Positions 50,136-64,000 of a DNA stretch of 64,000 nt are shown one piece after another (position 1 is the stretch's first letter; each line of letters opens with the position of its first letter). A model generated the notes under the pieces. The model was not told where the DNA came from and did no database searches. It was given only the letters and a program-made list of their open reading frames with translations. Source of the DNA: Elmis aenea (Eukaryota > Arthropoda > Insecta > Coleoptera > Elmidae); contig CANTFG010000278.1 of NCBI GenBank assembly GCA_947652605.1, positions 62,001 to 126,000 of the forward strand, read 5' to 3'. The position numbers and the translations under genes were made by a program.

Positions 50136-53100
50136 AGTTAATACATGTGTTCCTTGAGCGACTATTTCGAAACAATTTTAATTATTGATTTGTATATCAC
50201 AGGAACAGTTTATCCATCGCCTCTTTACATGAATACAATTGTTTTGCATATGTCTTTCAATGAGCTGGTTTTAATTTTTAATAATTTCCTAAAAATACCG
50301 TGCTTTAGTTAATACATATGTTCCTTGAGCGACTATTTCGAAACAATTTTAATTATTGATTTGTATATCACAGAAACAGTTTATCCATCGCCACTTTACA
50401 TGAATACAATTGTTTTGCATATGTCTTTTAATGAGCTGGTTTAAATTTTTAATAATTTCCTAAAAATACCGTGCTTTAGTTAATACATATGTTCCTTGAG
50501 CGACTATTTCGAAACAATTTTAATTATTGATTTGTATATTACAGAAACAGTTTATCCATCGCCTCTTTACATGAATACAATTGTTTTGCATATGTCTTTC
50601 AATGAGCTGGTTTTAATTTTTAATAATTTCCTAAAAATACCGTGCTTTAGTTAATACATATGTTCCTTGAGCGACTATTTCTAAACAATTTTAATTATTG
50701 ATTTGTATATCACAGGAACAATTTATCCATCGCTTTTTTACATGAATACAATTGTTTTGCATATGTCTTTCAATGAGCTGGTTTTAATTTTTAATAATTT
50801 CCTAAATATACCGTGCTTTAGTTAATACATATGTTCCTTGAGCTACTATTTCTAAACAATTTTAATTATTGATTTGTATATCACAGGAACAGTTTATCCA
50901 TCGCCTCTTTACATGAATACAATTGTTTTGCATATGTCTTTCAATGAGCTGGTTTTAATTTTTAATAATTTTCTAAAAATACCGTGCTTTAGTTAATACA
51001 TATGTTCCTTGAGCGACTATTTCTAAACAATTTTAATTATTGATTTGTATATCACAGGAACAGTTTATCCATCGCCTCTTTACATGAATACAATTGTTTT
51101 GCATATGTCTTTCAAAGAGCTGGTTTTAATTTTTAATAGTTTCCTAAAAATACCGTGCTTTAGTTAATACATATGTTTCTTGAGCGACTATTTCGAAACA
51201 ATTTCAATTATTGATTTGTATATCACAGGAACAGTTTATCCATCGCCTCTTTACATGAATACAATTGTTTTGCATATGTCTTTCAATGAGCTGGTTTTAA
51301 TTTTTAATAATTTCCTAAAAATACCGTGCTTTAGTTAATACATATGTTCCTTGAGCGACTATTTCGAAACAATTTTAATTATTGATTTGTATATCACAGA
51401 AACAGTTTATCCATCGCCTCTTTACATGAATACAATTGTTTTGCGTATGTCTTTCAATGGGCTGGTTTTAATTTTTAATAATTTCCTAAAAATACCGTGC
51501 TTTAGTTAATACATATGTTCCTTGAGCGACTATTTCTAAACAATTTTAATTATTGATTTGTATATCACAGGAACAGTTTATCGATCGCCTCTTTACATGA
51601 ATACAATTGTTTTGCATATGTCTTTCAGTGAGCTGGTTTTAATTTTTAATAATTTCCTAAAAATGCCGTGCTTTAGTTAATACATGTGTTCCTTGAGCGA
51701 CTATTTCTAAACAATTTTAATTATTGATTTGTATATCACAGGAACAGTTTATCCATCGCTTTTTTACATGAATACAATTGTTTTGCATATGTCTTTCAAT
51801 GAGCTGGTTTTAATTTTTAATAATTTCCTAAATATACCGTGCTTTAGTTAATACATATGTTCCTTGAGCGACTATTTCTAAACAATTTTAATTATTGATT
51901 TGTATATCACAGGAACAGTTTATCCATCGCCTCTTTACATGAATACAATTGTTTTGCATATGTCTTTCAATGAGCTGGTTTTAATTTTTAATAATTTTCT
52001 AAAAATACCGTGCTTTAGTTAATACATATGTTCCTTGAGCGACTATTTCTAAACAATTTTAATTATTGATTTGTATATCACAGAAACAGTTTATCCATCG
52101 CCTCTTTACATGAATACAATTGTTTTGCGTATGTCTTTCAATGGGCTGGTTTTAATTTTTAATAATTTCCTAAAAATACCGTGCTTTAGTTAATACATAT
52201 GTTCCTTGAGCGACTATTTCTAAACAATTTTAAATATTGATTTGTATATCACAGGAACAGTTTATCCATCGCCTCTTTACATGAATACAATTGTTTTGCA
52301 TATGTCTTTCAATGAGCTGGTTTTAATTTTTAATAATTTCCTAAAAATGCCGTGCTTTAGTTAATACATGTGTTCCTTGAGCGACTATTTCTAAACAATT
52401 TTAATTATTGATTTGTATATCACAGGAACAGTTTATCCATCGCTTTTTTACATGAATACAATTGTTTTGCATATGTCTTTCAATGAGCTGGTTTTAATTT
52501 TTAATAATTTCCTAAATATACCGTGCTTTAGTTAATACATATGTTCCTTGAGCGACTATTTCTAAACAATTTTAATTATTGATTTGTATATCACAGGAAC
52601 AGTTTATCCATCGCCTCTTTACATGAATACAATTGTTTTGCATATGTCTTTCAATGAGCTGGTTTTAATTTTTAAAAGTTTCCTAAAAATACCGTGCTTT
52701 AGTTAATACATATGTTTCTTGAGCGACTATTTCGAAACAATTTTAATTATTGATTTGTATATCACAGAAACAGTTTATCCATCGCCTCTTTACATGAATA
52801 CAATTGTTTTGCGTATGTCTTTCAATGAGCTGGTTTTAATTTTTAATAATTTCCTAAAAATACCGTGCTTTAGTTAATACATATGTTCCTTGAGCGACTA
52901 TTTCTAAACAATTTTAATTATTGATTTGTATATCACAGGAACAGTTTATCCATCGCCTCTTTACATGAATACAATTGTTTTGCATATGTCTTTCAATGAG
53001 CTGGTTTTAATTTTTAATAATTTCCTAAAAATGCCGTGCTTTAGTTAATACATGTGTTCCTTGAGCGACTATTTCTAAACAATTTTAATTATTGATTTAT

Positions 53101-56100
53101 ATATCACAGGAACAGTTTATCCATCGCCTCTTTACATGAATACAATTGTTTTGCATATGTCTTTCAATGAGCTGGTTTTAATTTTTAATAATTTCCTAAA
53201 AATACCGTGCTTTAGTTAATACATATATGTTCCTTGAGCGACTATTTCGAAACAATTTCAATTATTGATTTGTATACCACAGGAACAGTTTATCCATCGC
53301 CTCTTTACATGAATACAATTGTTTTGCATATGTCTTTCAATGAGCTGGTTTTAATTTTTAATAATTTCCTAAAAATACCGTGCTTTAGTTAATACATGTG
53401 TTCCTTGAGCGACTATTTCGAAACAATTTTAATTATTGATTTGTATATCACAGGAACAGTTTATCCATCGCCTCTTTACATGAATACAATTGTTTTGCAT
53501 ATGTCTTTCAATGAGCTGGTTTTAATTTTTAATAATTTCCTAAAAATACCGTGCTTTAGTTAATACATATGTTCCTTGAGCGACTATTTCGAAACAATTT
53601 TAATTATTGATTTGTATATCACAGGAACAGTTTATCCATCGCCTCTTTACATGAATACAATTGTTTTGCATATGTCTTTTAATGAGCTGGTTTTAATTTT
53701 TAATAATTTCCTAAAAATACCGTGCTTTAGTTAATACATATGTTCCTTGAGCGACTATTTCTAAACAATTTTAATTATTAATTTGTATATCACAGGAACA
53801 ATTTATCCATCGCTTCTTTACATGAATACAATTGTTTTGCATATGTCTTTCAATGAGCTGGTTTTAATTTTTAATAATTTCCTAAAAATACCGTGCTTTA
53901 GTTAATACATATGTTTCTTGAGCGACTATTTCGAAACAATTTTAATTATTGATTTGTATATCACAGGAACAGTTTATCCATCGCCTCTTTACATGAATAC
54001 AATTGTTTTGCATATGTCTTTCAATGAGCTGGTTTTAATTTTTAATAATTTCCTAAAAATGCCGTGCTTTAGTTAATACATGTGTTCCTTGAGCGACTAT
54101 TTCGAAACAATTTTAATTATTGATTTGTATATCACAGGAACAGTTTATCCATCGCCTCTTTACATGAATACAATTGTTTTGCATATGTCTTTCAATGAGC
54201 TGGTTTTAATTTTTAATAATTTCCTAAAAATACCGTGCTTTAGTTAATACATACATATGTTCCTTGAGCGACTATTTCGAAACAATTTTAATTATTGATT
54301 TGTATATCACAGGAACAGTTTATCCATCGCCTCTTTACATGAATACAATTGTTTTGCATATGTCTTTCAATGAGCGGGTTTTAATTTTTAATAATTTCCT
54401 AAAAATACCGTGCTTTAGTTAATACATATGTTCCTTGAGCGACTATTTCTAAACAATTTTAATTATTGATTTGTATATCACAGGAACAATTTATCCATCG
54501 CTTCTTTACATGAATACAATTGTTTTGCATATGTCTTTCAATGAGCTGGTTTTAATTTTTAATAATTTCCTAAAAATACCGTGCTTTAGTTAATACATAT
54601 GTTCCTTGAGCGACTATTTCTAAACAATTTTAATTATTGATTTGTATATCACAGGAACAGTTTATCCATCGCCTCTTTACATGAATACAATTGTTTTGCA
54701 TATGTCTTTCAATGAGCTGGTTTTAATTTTTAATAATTTCCTAAAAATACCGTGCTTTAGTTAATACATATGTTCCTTGAGCGACTATTTCGAAACAATT
54801 TCAATTATTGATTTGTATATCACAGAAACAGTTTATCCATCGCCTCTTTACATGAATACAATTGTTTTGCATATGTCTTTCAATGAGCTGGTTTTAATTT
54901 TTAATAATTTCCTAAAAATACCGTGCTTTAGTTAATACATATGTTCCTTGAGCGACTATTTCTAAACAATTTTAATTATTGATTTGTATATCACAGGAAC
55001 AGTTTATCCATCGCCTCTTTACATGAATACAATTGTTTTGCATATGTCTTTCAATGAGCTGGTTTTAATTTTTAATAATTTCCTAAAAATGCCGTGCTTT
55101 AGTTAATACATGTGTTCCTTGAGCGACTATTTCGAAACAATTTTAATTATTGATTTGTATATCACAGGAACAGTTTATCCATCGCCTCTTTACATGAATA
55201 CAATTGTTTTGCATATGTCTTTCAATGAGCTGGTTTTAATTTTTAATAATTTCCTAAAAATACCGTGCTTTAGTTAATACATATGTTCCTTGAGCGACTA
55301 TTTCGAAACAATTTTAATTATTGATTTGTATATCACAGAAACAGTTTATCCATCGCCACTTTACATGAATACAATTGTTTTGCATATGTCTTTTAATGAG
55401 CTGGTTTAAATTTTTAATAATTTCCTAAAAATACCGTGCTTTAGTTAATACATATGTTCCTTGAGCGACTATTTCGAAACAATTTTAATTATTGATTTGT
55501 ATATCACAGAAACAGTTTATCGATCGCCTCTTTAGATGAATACAATTGTTTTGCATATGTCTTTCAATGAGTTGGTTTTAATTTTTAATAATTTCCTAAA
55601 AATACCGTGCTTTAGTTAATACATGTGTTCCTTGAGCGACTATTTCGAAACAATTTTAATTATTGATTTGTATATCACAGGAACAGTTTATCCATCGCCT
55701 CTTTACATGAATACAATTGTTTTGCATATGTCTTTCAATGAGCTGGTTTTAATTTTTAATAATTTCCTAAAAATACCGTGCTTTAGTTAATACATACATA
55801 TGTTCCTTGAGCGACTATTTCGAAACAATTTTAATTATTGATTTGTATATCACAGGAACAGTTTATCCATCGCCTCTTTACATGAATACAATTGTTTTGC
55901 ATATGTCTTTCAATGAGCGGGTTTTAATTTTTAATAATTTCCTAAAAATACCGTGCTTTAGTTAATACATATGTTCCTTGAGCGACTATTTCTAAACAAT
56001 TTTAATTATTGATTTGTATATCACAGGAACAATTTATCCATCGCCTCTTTACATGAATACAATTGTTTTGCATATGTCTTTCAATGAGCTGGTTTTAATT

Positions 56101-58714
56101 TTTAATAATTTCCTAAAAATACCGTGCTTTAGTTTATACATATGTTCCTTGAGCGACTATTTCTAAACAATTTTAATTATTGATTTGTATATCACAGGAA
56201 CAGTTTATCCATCGCCTCTTTACATGAATACAATTGTTTTGCATATGTCTTTCAATGAGCTGGTTTTAATTTTTAATAATTTCCTAAAAATGCCGTGCTT
56301 TAGTTAATACATGTGTTCCTTGAGCGACTATTTCGAAACAATTTTAATTATTGATTTGTATATCACAGGAACAGTTTATCCATCGCCTCTTTACATGAAT
56401 ACAATTGTTTTGCATATGTCTTTCAATGAGCTGGTTTTAATTTTTAATAATTTCCTAAAAATACCGTGCTTTAGTTAATACATATGTTCCTTGAGCGACT
56501 ATTTCGAAACAATTTTAATTATTGATTTGTATATCACAGAAACAGTTTATCCATCGCCACTTTACATGAATACAATTGTTTTGCATATGTCTTTTAATGA
56601 GCTGGTTTAAATTTTTAATAATTTCCTAAAAATACCGTGCTTTAGTTAATACATATGTTCCTTGAGCGACTATTTCGAAACAATTTTAATTATTGATTTG
56701 TATATCACAGAAACAGTTTATCCATCGCCTCTTTACATGAATACAATTGTTTTGCATATGTCTTTCAATGAGTTGGTTTTAATTTTTAATAATTTCCTAA
56801 AAATACCGTGCTTTAGTTAATACATGTGTTCCTGGAGCGACTATTTCGAAACAATTTTAATTATTGATTTGTATATCACAGGAACAGTTTATCCATCGCC
56901 TCTTTACATGAATACAATTGTTTTGCATATGTCTTTCAATGAGCTGGTTTTAATTTTTAATAATTTCCTAAAAATGCCGTGCTTTAGTTAATACATGTGT
57001 TCCTTGAGCGACTATTTCGAAACAATTTTAATTATTGATTTGTATATCACAGGAACAGTTTATCCATCGCCTCTTTACATGAATACAATTGTTTTGCATA
57101 TGTTTTTCAATGAGCTGGTTTTAATTTTTAATAATTTCCTAAAAATACCGTGCTTTAGTTAATACATATGTTCCTTGAGCGACTATTTCTACACAATTTT
57201 AATTATTGATTTGTATATCACAGGAACAGTTTATCCATCGCCTCTTTACATGAATACAATTGTTTTGCATATGTCTTTCAATGAGCTGGTTTTAATTTTT
57301 AATAATTTCCTAAAAATACCGTGCTTTAGTTAATACATATGTTCCTTGAGCGACTATTTCTAAACAATTTTAATTATTGATTTGTATATCACAGGAACAG
57401 TTTATCCATCGCCTCTTTACATGAATACAATTGTTTTGCATATGTCTTTCAATGAGCTGGTTTTAATTTTTAATAATTTCCTAAAAATGCCGTGCTTTAG
57501 TTAATACATGTGTTCCTTGAGCGACTATTTCGAAACAATTTTAATTATTGATTTGTATATCACAGGAACAGTTTATCCATCGCCTCTTTACATGAATACA
57601 ATTGTTTTGCATATGTCTTTCAATGAGCTGGTTTTAATTTTTAATAATTTCCTAAAAATACCGTGCTTTAGTTAATACATATGTTCCTTGAGCGACTATT
57701 TCGAAACAATTTTAATTATTGATTTGTATATCACAGAAACAGTTTATCCATCGCCACTTTACATGAATACAATTGTTTTGCATATGTCTTTTAATGAGCT
57801 GGTTTAAATTTTTAATAATTTCCTAAAAATACCGTGCTTTAGTTAATACATATGTTCCTTGAGCGACTATTTCGAAACAATTTTAATTATTGATTTGTAT
57901 ATCACAGAAACAGTTTATCCATCGCCTCTTTACATGAATACAATTGTTTTGCATATGTCTTTCAATGAGCTGGTTTTAATTTTTAATAATTTCCCAAAAA
58001 TACCGTGCTTTAGTTAATACATATGTTTCTTGAGCGACTATTTCGAAACAATTTTAATTATTGATTTGTATATCACAGGAACAGTTTATCCATCGCCTCT
58101 TTACATGAATACAATTGTTTTGCATATGTCTTTCAATGAGCTGGTTTTAATTTTTAATAATTTCCTAAAAATGCCGTGCTTTAGTTAATACATGTGTTCC
58201 TTGAGCGACTATGTCAAAACAATTTTAATTATTGATTTGTATATCACAGGAACAGTTTATCCATCGCCTCTTTACATGAATACAATTGTTTTGCATATGT
58301 CTTTCAATGAGCTGGTTTTAATTTTTAATAATTTCCTAAAAATACCGTGCTTTAGTTAATACATACATATGTTCCTTGAGCGACTATTTCTAAACAATTT
58401 TAATTATTGATTTGTATATCACAGGAACAGTTTATCCATCGCCTCTTTACATGAATACAATTGTTTTGCATATGTCTTTCAATGAGCGGGTTTTAATTTT
58501 TAATAATTTCCTAAAAACACCGTGCTTTAGTTAATACATATGTTCCTTGAGCGACTATTTCGAAACAATTTTAATTATTGATTTGTATATCACAGGAACA
58601 GTTTATCCATCGCTTCTTTACATGACTACAATTGTTTTGCATATGTCTTTCAATGAGCTGGTTTTAATTTTTAATAATTTCCTAAAAATACCGTGCTTTA
58701 GTTAATACATATGT

Positions 58715-61700
58715 TCCTTGAGCGACTATTTCTAAACAATTTTAATTATTGATTTGTATATCACAGGAACAGTTTATCCATCGCCTCTTTACATGAATAC
58801 AATTGTTTTGCATATGTCTTTCAAAGAGCTGGTTTTAATTTTTAATAGTTACCTAAAAATACCGTGCTTTAGTTAATACATATGTTCCTTGAGCGACTAT
58901 TTCGAAACAATTTCAATTATTGATTTGTATATCACAGGAACAGTTTATCCATCGCCTCTTTACATGAATACAATTGTTTTGCATATGTCTTTCAATGAGC
59001 TGGTTTTAATTTTTAATAATTTCCTAAAAATACCGTGCTTTAGTTAATACATATGTTCCTTGAGCGACTATTTCGAAACAATTTTAATTATTGATTTGTA
59101 TATCACAGAAACAGTTTATCCATTGCCTCTTTACATGAATACAATTGTTTTGCGTATGTCTTTCAATGGGCTGGTTTTAATTTTTAATAATTTCCTAAAA
59201 ATACCGTGCTTTAGTTAATACATATGTTCCTTGAGCGACTATTTCTAAACAATTTTAATTATTGATTTGTATATCACAGGAACAGTTTATCCATCGCCTC
59301 TTTACTTGAATACAATTGTTTTGCATATGTCTTTCAATGAGCTGGTTTTAATTTTTAATAATTTCCTAAAAATGCCGTGCTTTAGTTAATACATGTGTTC
59401 CTTGAGCGACTATTTCGAAACAATTTTAATTATTGATTTATATATCACAGGAACAGTTTATCCATCGCCTCTTTACATGAATACAATTGTTTTGCATATG
59501 TCTTTCAATGAGCTGGTTTTAATTTTTAATAATTTCCTAAAAATACCGTGCTTTAGTTAATACATATGTTCCTTGAGCTACTATTTCTAAACAATTTTAA
59601 TTATTGATTTGTATATCACAGGAACAGTTTATCCATCGCCTCTTTACATGAATACAATTGTTTTGCATATGTCTTTCAATGAGCTGGTTTTAATTTTTAA
59701 TAATTTCCTAAAAATACCGTGCTTTAGTTAATACATATGTTTCTTGAGCGACTATTTCGAAACAATTTTAATTATTGATTTGTATATCACAGAAACAGTT
59801 TATCCATCGCCTCTTTACATGAATACAATTGTTTTGCATATGTCTTACAATGAGCTGGTTTTAATTTTTAATAATTTCCTAAAAATACCGTGCTTTAGTT
59901 AATACATATGTTCCTTGAGCGACTATTTCTACACAATTTTAATTATTGATTTGTATATCACAGGAACAGTTTATCCATCGCCTCTTTACATGAATACAAT
60001 TGTTTTGCATATGTCTTTCAATGAGCTGGTTTTAATTTTTAATAATTTCCTAAAAATACCGTGCTTTAGTTAATACATATGTTCCTTGAGCGACTATTTC
60101 GAAACAATTTCAATTATTGATTTGTATATCACAGAAACAGTTTATCCATCGCCTCTTTACATGAATACAATTGTTTTGCATATGTCTTTCAATGAGCTGG
60201 TTTTAATTTTTAATAATTTCCTAAAAATACCGTGCTTTAGTTAATACATATGTTCCTTGAGCGACTATTTCGAAACAATTTTAATTATTGATTTGTATAT
60301 CACAGGAACAGTTTATCCATCGCCTCTTTACATGAATACAATTGTTTTGCATATGTCTTTCAATGAGTTGGTTTTAATTTTTAATAATTTCCTAAAAATG
60401 CCGTGCTTTTGTTAATACATGTGTTCCTTGAGCGACTATTTCGAAACAATTTTAATTATTGATTTGTATATCACAGGAACAGTTTATCCATCGCCTCTTT
60501 ACATGAATACAATTGTTTTGCATATGTCTTTCAATGAGCTGGTTTTAATTTTTAATAATTTCCTAAAAATACCGTGCTTTAGTTAATACATATGTTCCTT
60601 GAGCGACTATTTCGAAACAATTTTAATTATTGATTTGTATATCACAGAAACAGTTTATCCATCGCCACTTTACATGAATACAATTGTTTTGCATATGTCT
60701 TTTAATAAGCTGGTTTAAATTTTTAATAATTTCCTAAAAATACCGTGCTTTAGTTAATACATATGTTCCTTGAGCGACTATTTCGAAACAATTTTAATTA
60801 TTGATTTGTATATTACAGAAACAGTTTATCCATCGCCTCTTTACATGAATACAATTGTTTTGCATATGTCTTTCAATGAGCTGGTTTTAATTTTTAATAA
60901 TTTCCTAAAAATACCGTGCTTTAGTTAATACATATGTTCCTTGAGCGACTATTTCGAAACAATTTTAATTATTGATTTGTATATCACAGGAACAATTTAT
61001 CCATCGCTTCTTTACATGAATACAATTGTTTTGCATATGTCTTTCAATGAGCTGGTTTTAATTTTTAATAATTTCCTAAAAATACCGTGCTTTAGTTAAT
61101 ACATATGTTCCTTGAGCGACTATTTCTACACAATTTTAATTATTGATTTGTATATCACAGGAACAGTTTATCCATCGCCTCTTTACATGAATACAATTGT
61201 TTTGCATATGTCTTTCAATGAGCTGGTTTTAATTTTTAATAATTTCCTAAAAATACCGTGCTTTAGTTAATACATATGTTCCTTGAGCGACTATTTCGAA
61301 ACAATTTCAATTATTGATTTGTATATCACAGAAACAGTTTATCCATCGCCTCTTTACATGAATACAATTGTTTTGCATATGTCTTTCAATGAGCTGGTTT
61401 TAATTTTTAATAATTTCCTAAAAATACCGTGCTTTAGTTAATACATATGTTCCTTGAGCGACTATTTCTAAACAATTTTAATTATTGATTTGTATATCAC
61501 AGGAACAGTTTATCCATCGCCTCTTTACATGAATACAATTGTTTTGCATATGTCTTTCAATGAGCTGGTTTTAATTTTTAATAATTTCCTAAAAATGCCG
61601 TGCTTTAGTTAATACATGTGTTCCTTGAGCGACTATTTCGAAACAATTTTAATTATTGATTTGTATATCACAGGAACAGTTTATCCATCGCCTCTTTACA

Positions 61701-64000
61701 TGAATACAATTGTTTTGCATATGTCTTTCAATGAGCTGGTTTTAATTTTTAATAATTTCTTAAAAATACCGTGCTTTAGTTAATACATATGTTCCTTGAG
61801 CGACTATTTCTAAACAATTTTAATTATTGATTTGTATATCACAGGAACAGTTTATCCATCGCCTCTTTACATGAATACAATTGTTTTGCATATGTCTTTC
61901 AATGAGCTGGTTTTAATTTTTAATAATTTCCTAAAAATACCGTGCTTTAGTTAATACATATGTTCCTTGAGCGACTATTTCGAAACAATTTTAATTATTG
62001 ATTTGTATATCACAGAAACAGTTTATCCATCGCCACTTTACATGAATACAATTGTTTTGCATATGTCTTTTAATGAGCTGGTTTAAATTTTTAATAATTT
62101 CCTAAAAATACCGTGCTTTAGTTAATACATATGTTCCTTGAGCGACTATTTCGAAACAATTTTAATTATTGATTTGTATATTACAGAAACAGTTTATCCA
62201 TCGCCTCTTTACATGAATACAATTGTTTTGCATATGTCTTTCAATGAGCTGGTTTTAATTTTTAATAATTTCCTAAAAATACCGTGCTTTAGTTAATACA
62301 TATGTTCCTTGAGCGACTATTTCTAAACAATTTTAATTATTGATTTGTATATCACAGGAACAATTTATCCATCGCTTCTTTACATGAATACAATTGTTTT
62401 GCATATGTCTTTCAATGAGCTGGTTTTAATTTTTAATAATTTCCTAAAAATACCGTGCTTTAGTTAATACATATGTTCCTTGAGCGACTATTTCTAAACA
62501 ATTTTAATTATTGATTTGTATATCACAGGAACAGTTTATCCATCGCTTTTTTACATGAATACAATTGTTTTGCATATGTCTTTCAATGAGCTGGTTTTAA
62601 TTTTTAATAATTTCCTAAATATACCGTGCTTTAGTTAATACATATGTTCCTTGAGCGACTATTTCGAAACAATTTTAATTATTGATTTGTATATCACAGG
62701 AACAGTTTATCCATCGCCTCTTTACATGAATACAATTGTTTTGCATATGTCTTTCAATGAGCTGGTTTTAATTTTTAATAATTTTCTAAAAATACCGTGC
62801 TTTAGTTAATACATATGTTCCTTGAGCGACTATTTCTAAACAATTTTAATTATTGATTTGTATATCACAAGAACAGTTTATCCATCGCCTCTTTACATGA
62901 ATACAATTGTTTTGCATATGTCTTTCAAAGAGCTGGTTTTAATTTTTAATAGTTTCCTAAAAATACCGTGCTTTAGTTAATACATATGTTTCTTGAGCGA
63001 CTATTTCGAAACAATTTCAATTATTGATTTGTATATCACAGGAACAGTTTATCCATCGCCTCTTTACATGAATACAATTGTTTTGCATATGTCTTTCAAT
63101 GAGCTGGTTTTAATTTTTAATAATTTCCTAAAAATACCGTGCTTTAGTTAATACATATGTTCCTTGAGCTACTATTTCTAAACAATTTTAATTATTGATT
63201 TGTATATCACAGGAACAGTTTATCCATCGCCTCTTTACATGAATACAATTGTTTTGCATATGTCTTTCAATGAGCTGGTTTTAATTTTTAATAATTTCCT
63301 AAAAATACCGTGCTTTAGTTAATACATATGTTTCTTGAGCGACTATTTCGAAACAATTTTAATTATTGATTTGTATATCACAGAAACAGTTTATCCATCG
63401 CCTCTTTACATGAATACAATTGTTTTGCATATGTCTTACAATGAGCTGGTTTTAATTTTTAATAATTTCCTAAAAATACTGTGCTTTAGTTAATACATAT
63501 GTTCCTTGAGCGACTATTTCTACACAATTTTAATTATTGATTTGTATATCACAGGAACAGTTTATCCATCGCCTCTTTACATGAATACAATTGTTTTGCA
63601 TATGTCTTTTAATGAGCTGGTTTTAATTTTTAATAATTTCCTAAAAATACCGTGCTTTAGTTAATACATATGTTCCTTGAGCGACTATTTCGAAACAATT
63701 TCAATTATTGATTTGTATATCACAGAAACAGTTTATCTATCGCCTCTTTACATGAATACAATTGTTTTGCATATGTCTTTCAATGAGCTGGTTTTAATTT
63801 TTAATAATTTCCTAAAAATACCGTGCTTTAGTTAATACATATGTTCCTTGAGCGACTATTTCTAAACAATTTTAATTATTGATTTGTATATCACAGGAAC
63901 AGTTTATCCATCGCCTCTTTACATGAATACAATTGTTTTGCATATGTCTTTCAATGAGCTGGTTTTAATTTTTAATAATTTCCTAAAAATGCCGTGCTTT
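58715..64000 (+). repeat. Long segment duplicated at offset 13,865 bp (right copy, runs off the window)
   Basis: Counterpart of 44,850-50,135 with the same ordered markers. Private differences are few, for example AATAGTTACC near 58,844 and GAGTTGG near 60,365. The right boundary is not seen because the window ends first, so the duplication may be longer than 5.3 kb. Confidence 0.85.

Larger units (their letters stand above)
34192..64000 (+). repeat. Right array of 171-bp satellite monomers
   Basis: About 174 further monomers of the same satellite, in the same orientation, run to the right edge of the window. The array restarts at monomer position 126, directly after the position where the left array stops (125). 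Its variant repertoire overlaps that of the left array: the 4-bp duplicated ATAC with a linked GAGCGGG, the GCCAC/TTTAATG pair, and the GTACC/A-rich monomers. Other variants, such as TCTTACAATG and GAGCTACTA, are prominent only here. It therefore belongs to the same homogenised family, with local amplification of different subtypes. No gene or other element is visible inside it. Confidence 0.98.

Noticed and set aside
1..64000. Telomere-type repeats such as TTAGG or TTAGGG
   Set aside because: No tandem run of such units was seen on either strand; TTAG occurs only within the monomer (CTTTAGTTAATAC).

Overview
The window is satellite DNA interrupted once. No protein-coding gene can be supported anywhere in it. 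Two arrays of an AT-rich tandem repeat with a 171-bp monomer (about 27% GC, counted in the first monomer) fill bases 1-28,662 and 34,192-64,000. Together they hold about 342 head-to-tail monomers, all in the same orientation. This indicates a eukaryotic centromeric, pericentromeric or other heterochromatic block. The content of the interruption (CpG-rich repeats, a tRNA-derived piece, a short inverted-repeat transposon, a rolling-circle-type terminus) would suit an insect or another arthropod. That is inference; nothing in the window fixes the species.

The satellite is not a random mixture. Diagnostic variants (a G/T dimorphism at monomer position 26, 2-bp deletions giving 169-bp monomers, 4-bp insertions, A-rich variants, linked substitutions) show nested higher-order repeats (HORs). 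They include a 13-monomer unit of 2,219 bp at the left edge, a 19-monomer unit of 3,245 bp at 14.3-20.8 kb, and a 6-monomer unit of 1,030 bp at 23.4-25.6 kb. In the right array there is an 11-monomer unit of 1,881 bp at 38.1-41.7 kb and a 21-monomer unit of 3,591 bp at 45.7-49.3 kb. Long-range duplications at offsets of 11,443 bp (left array) and 13,865 bp (right array) overlie these. Single recombinant monomers mark where units were joined by unequal exchange.

The interruption (28,663-34,191, 5,529 bp) is a composite mobile-element island. It starts and stops at the same monomer position, so no satellite base is lost or duplicated. The flanks share a monomer-variant block whose spacing, after subtracting the island, is exactly 15 monomers. 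Its right end is a two-tier hairpin followed 11 nt later by CTAG and a T, the layout of a Helitron 3' end. From left to right it contains a GC-rich 412-bp tandem repeat, a diverged duplicated module, a 44-bp tandem repeat, a tRNA-like sequence with Pol III A and B boxes, and a degenerate module. These are followed by a 428-bp element with about 52-bp terminal inverted repeats and TAA target duplications, and then by tandem 370-490-bp modules carrying a repeated GC hairpin motif. No Rep/helicase or transposase frame is present, so the island is non-autonomous.

The main interest is the architecture: a satellite organised like primate alpha satellite, with the same monomer length and no visible sequence kinship, cleanly pierced by a Helitron-like composite whose insertion can be placed within a pre-existing HOR.
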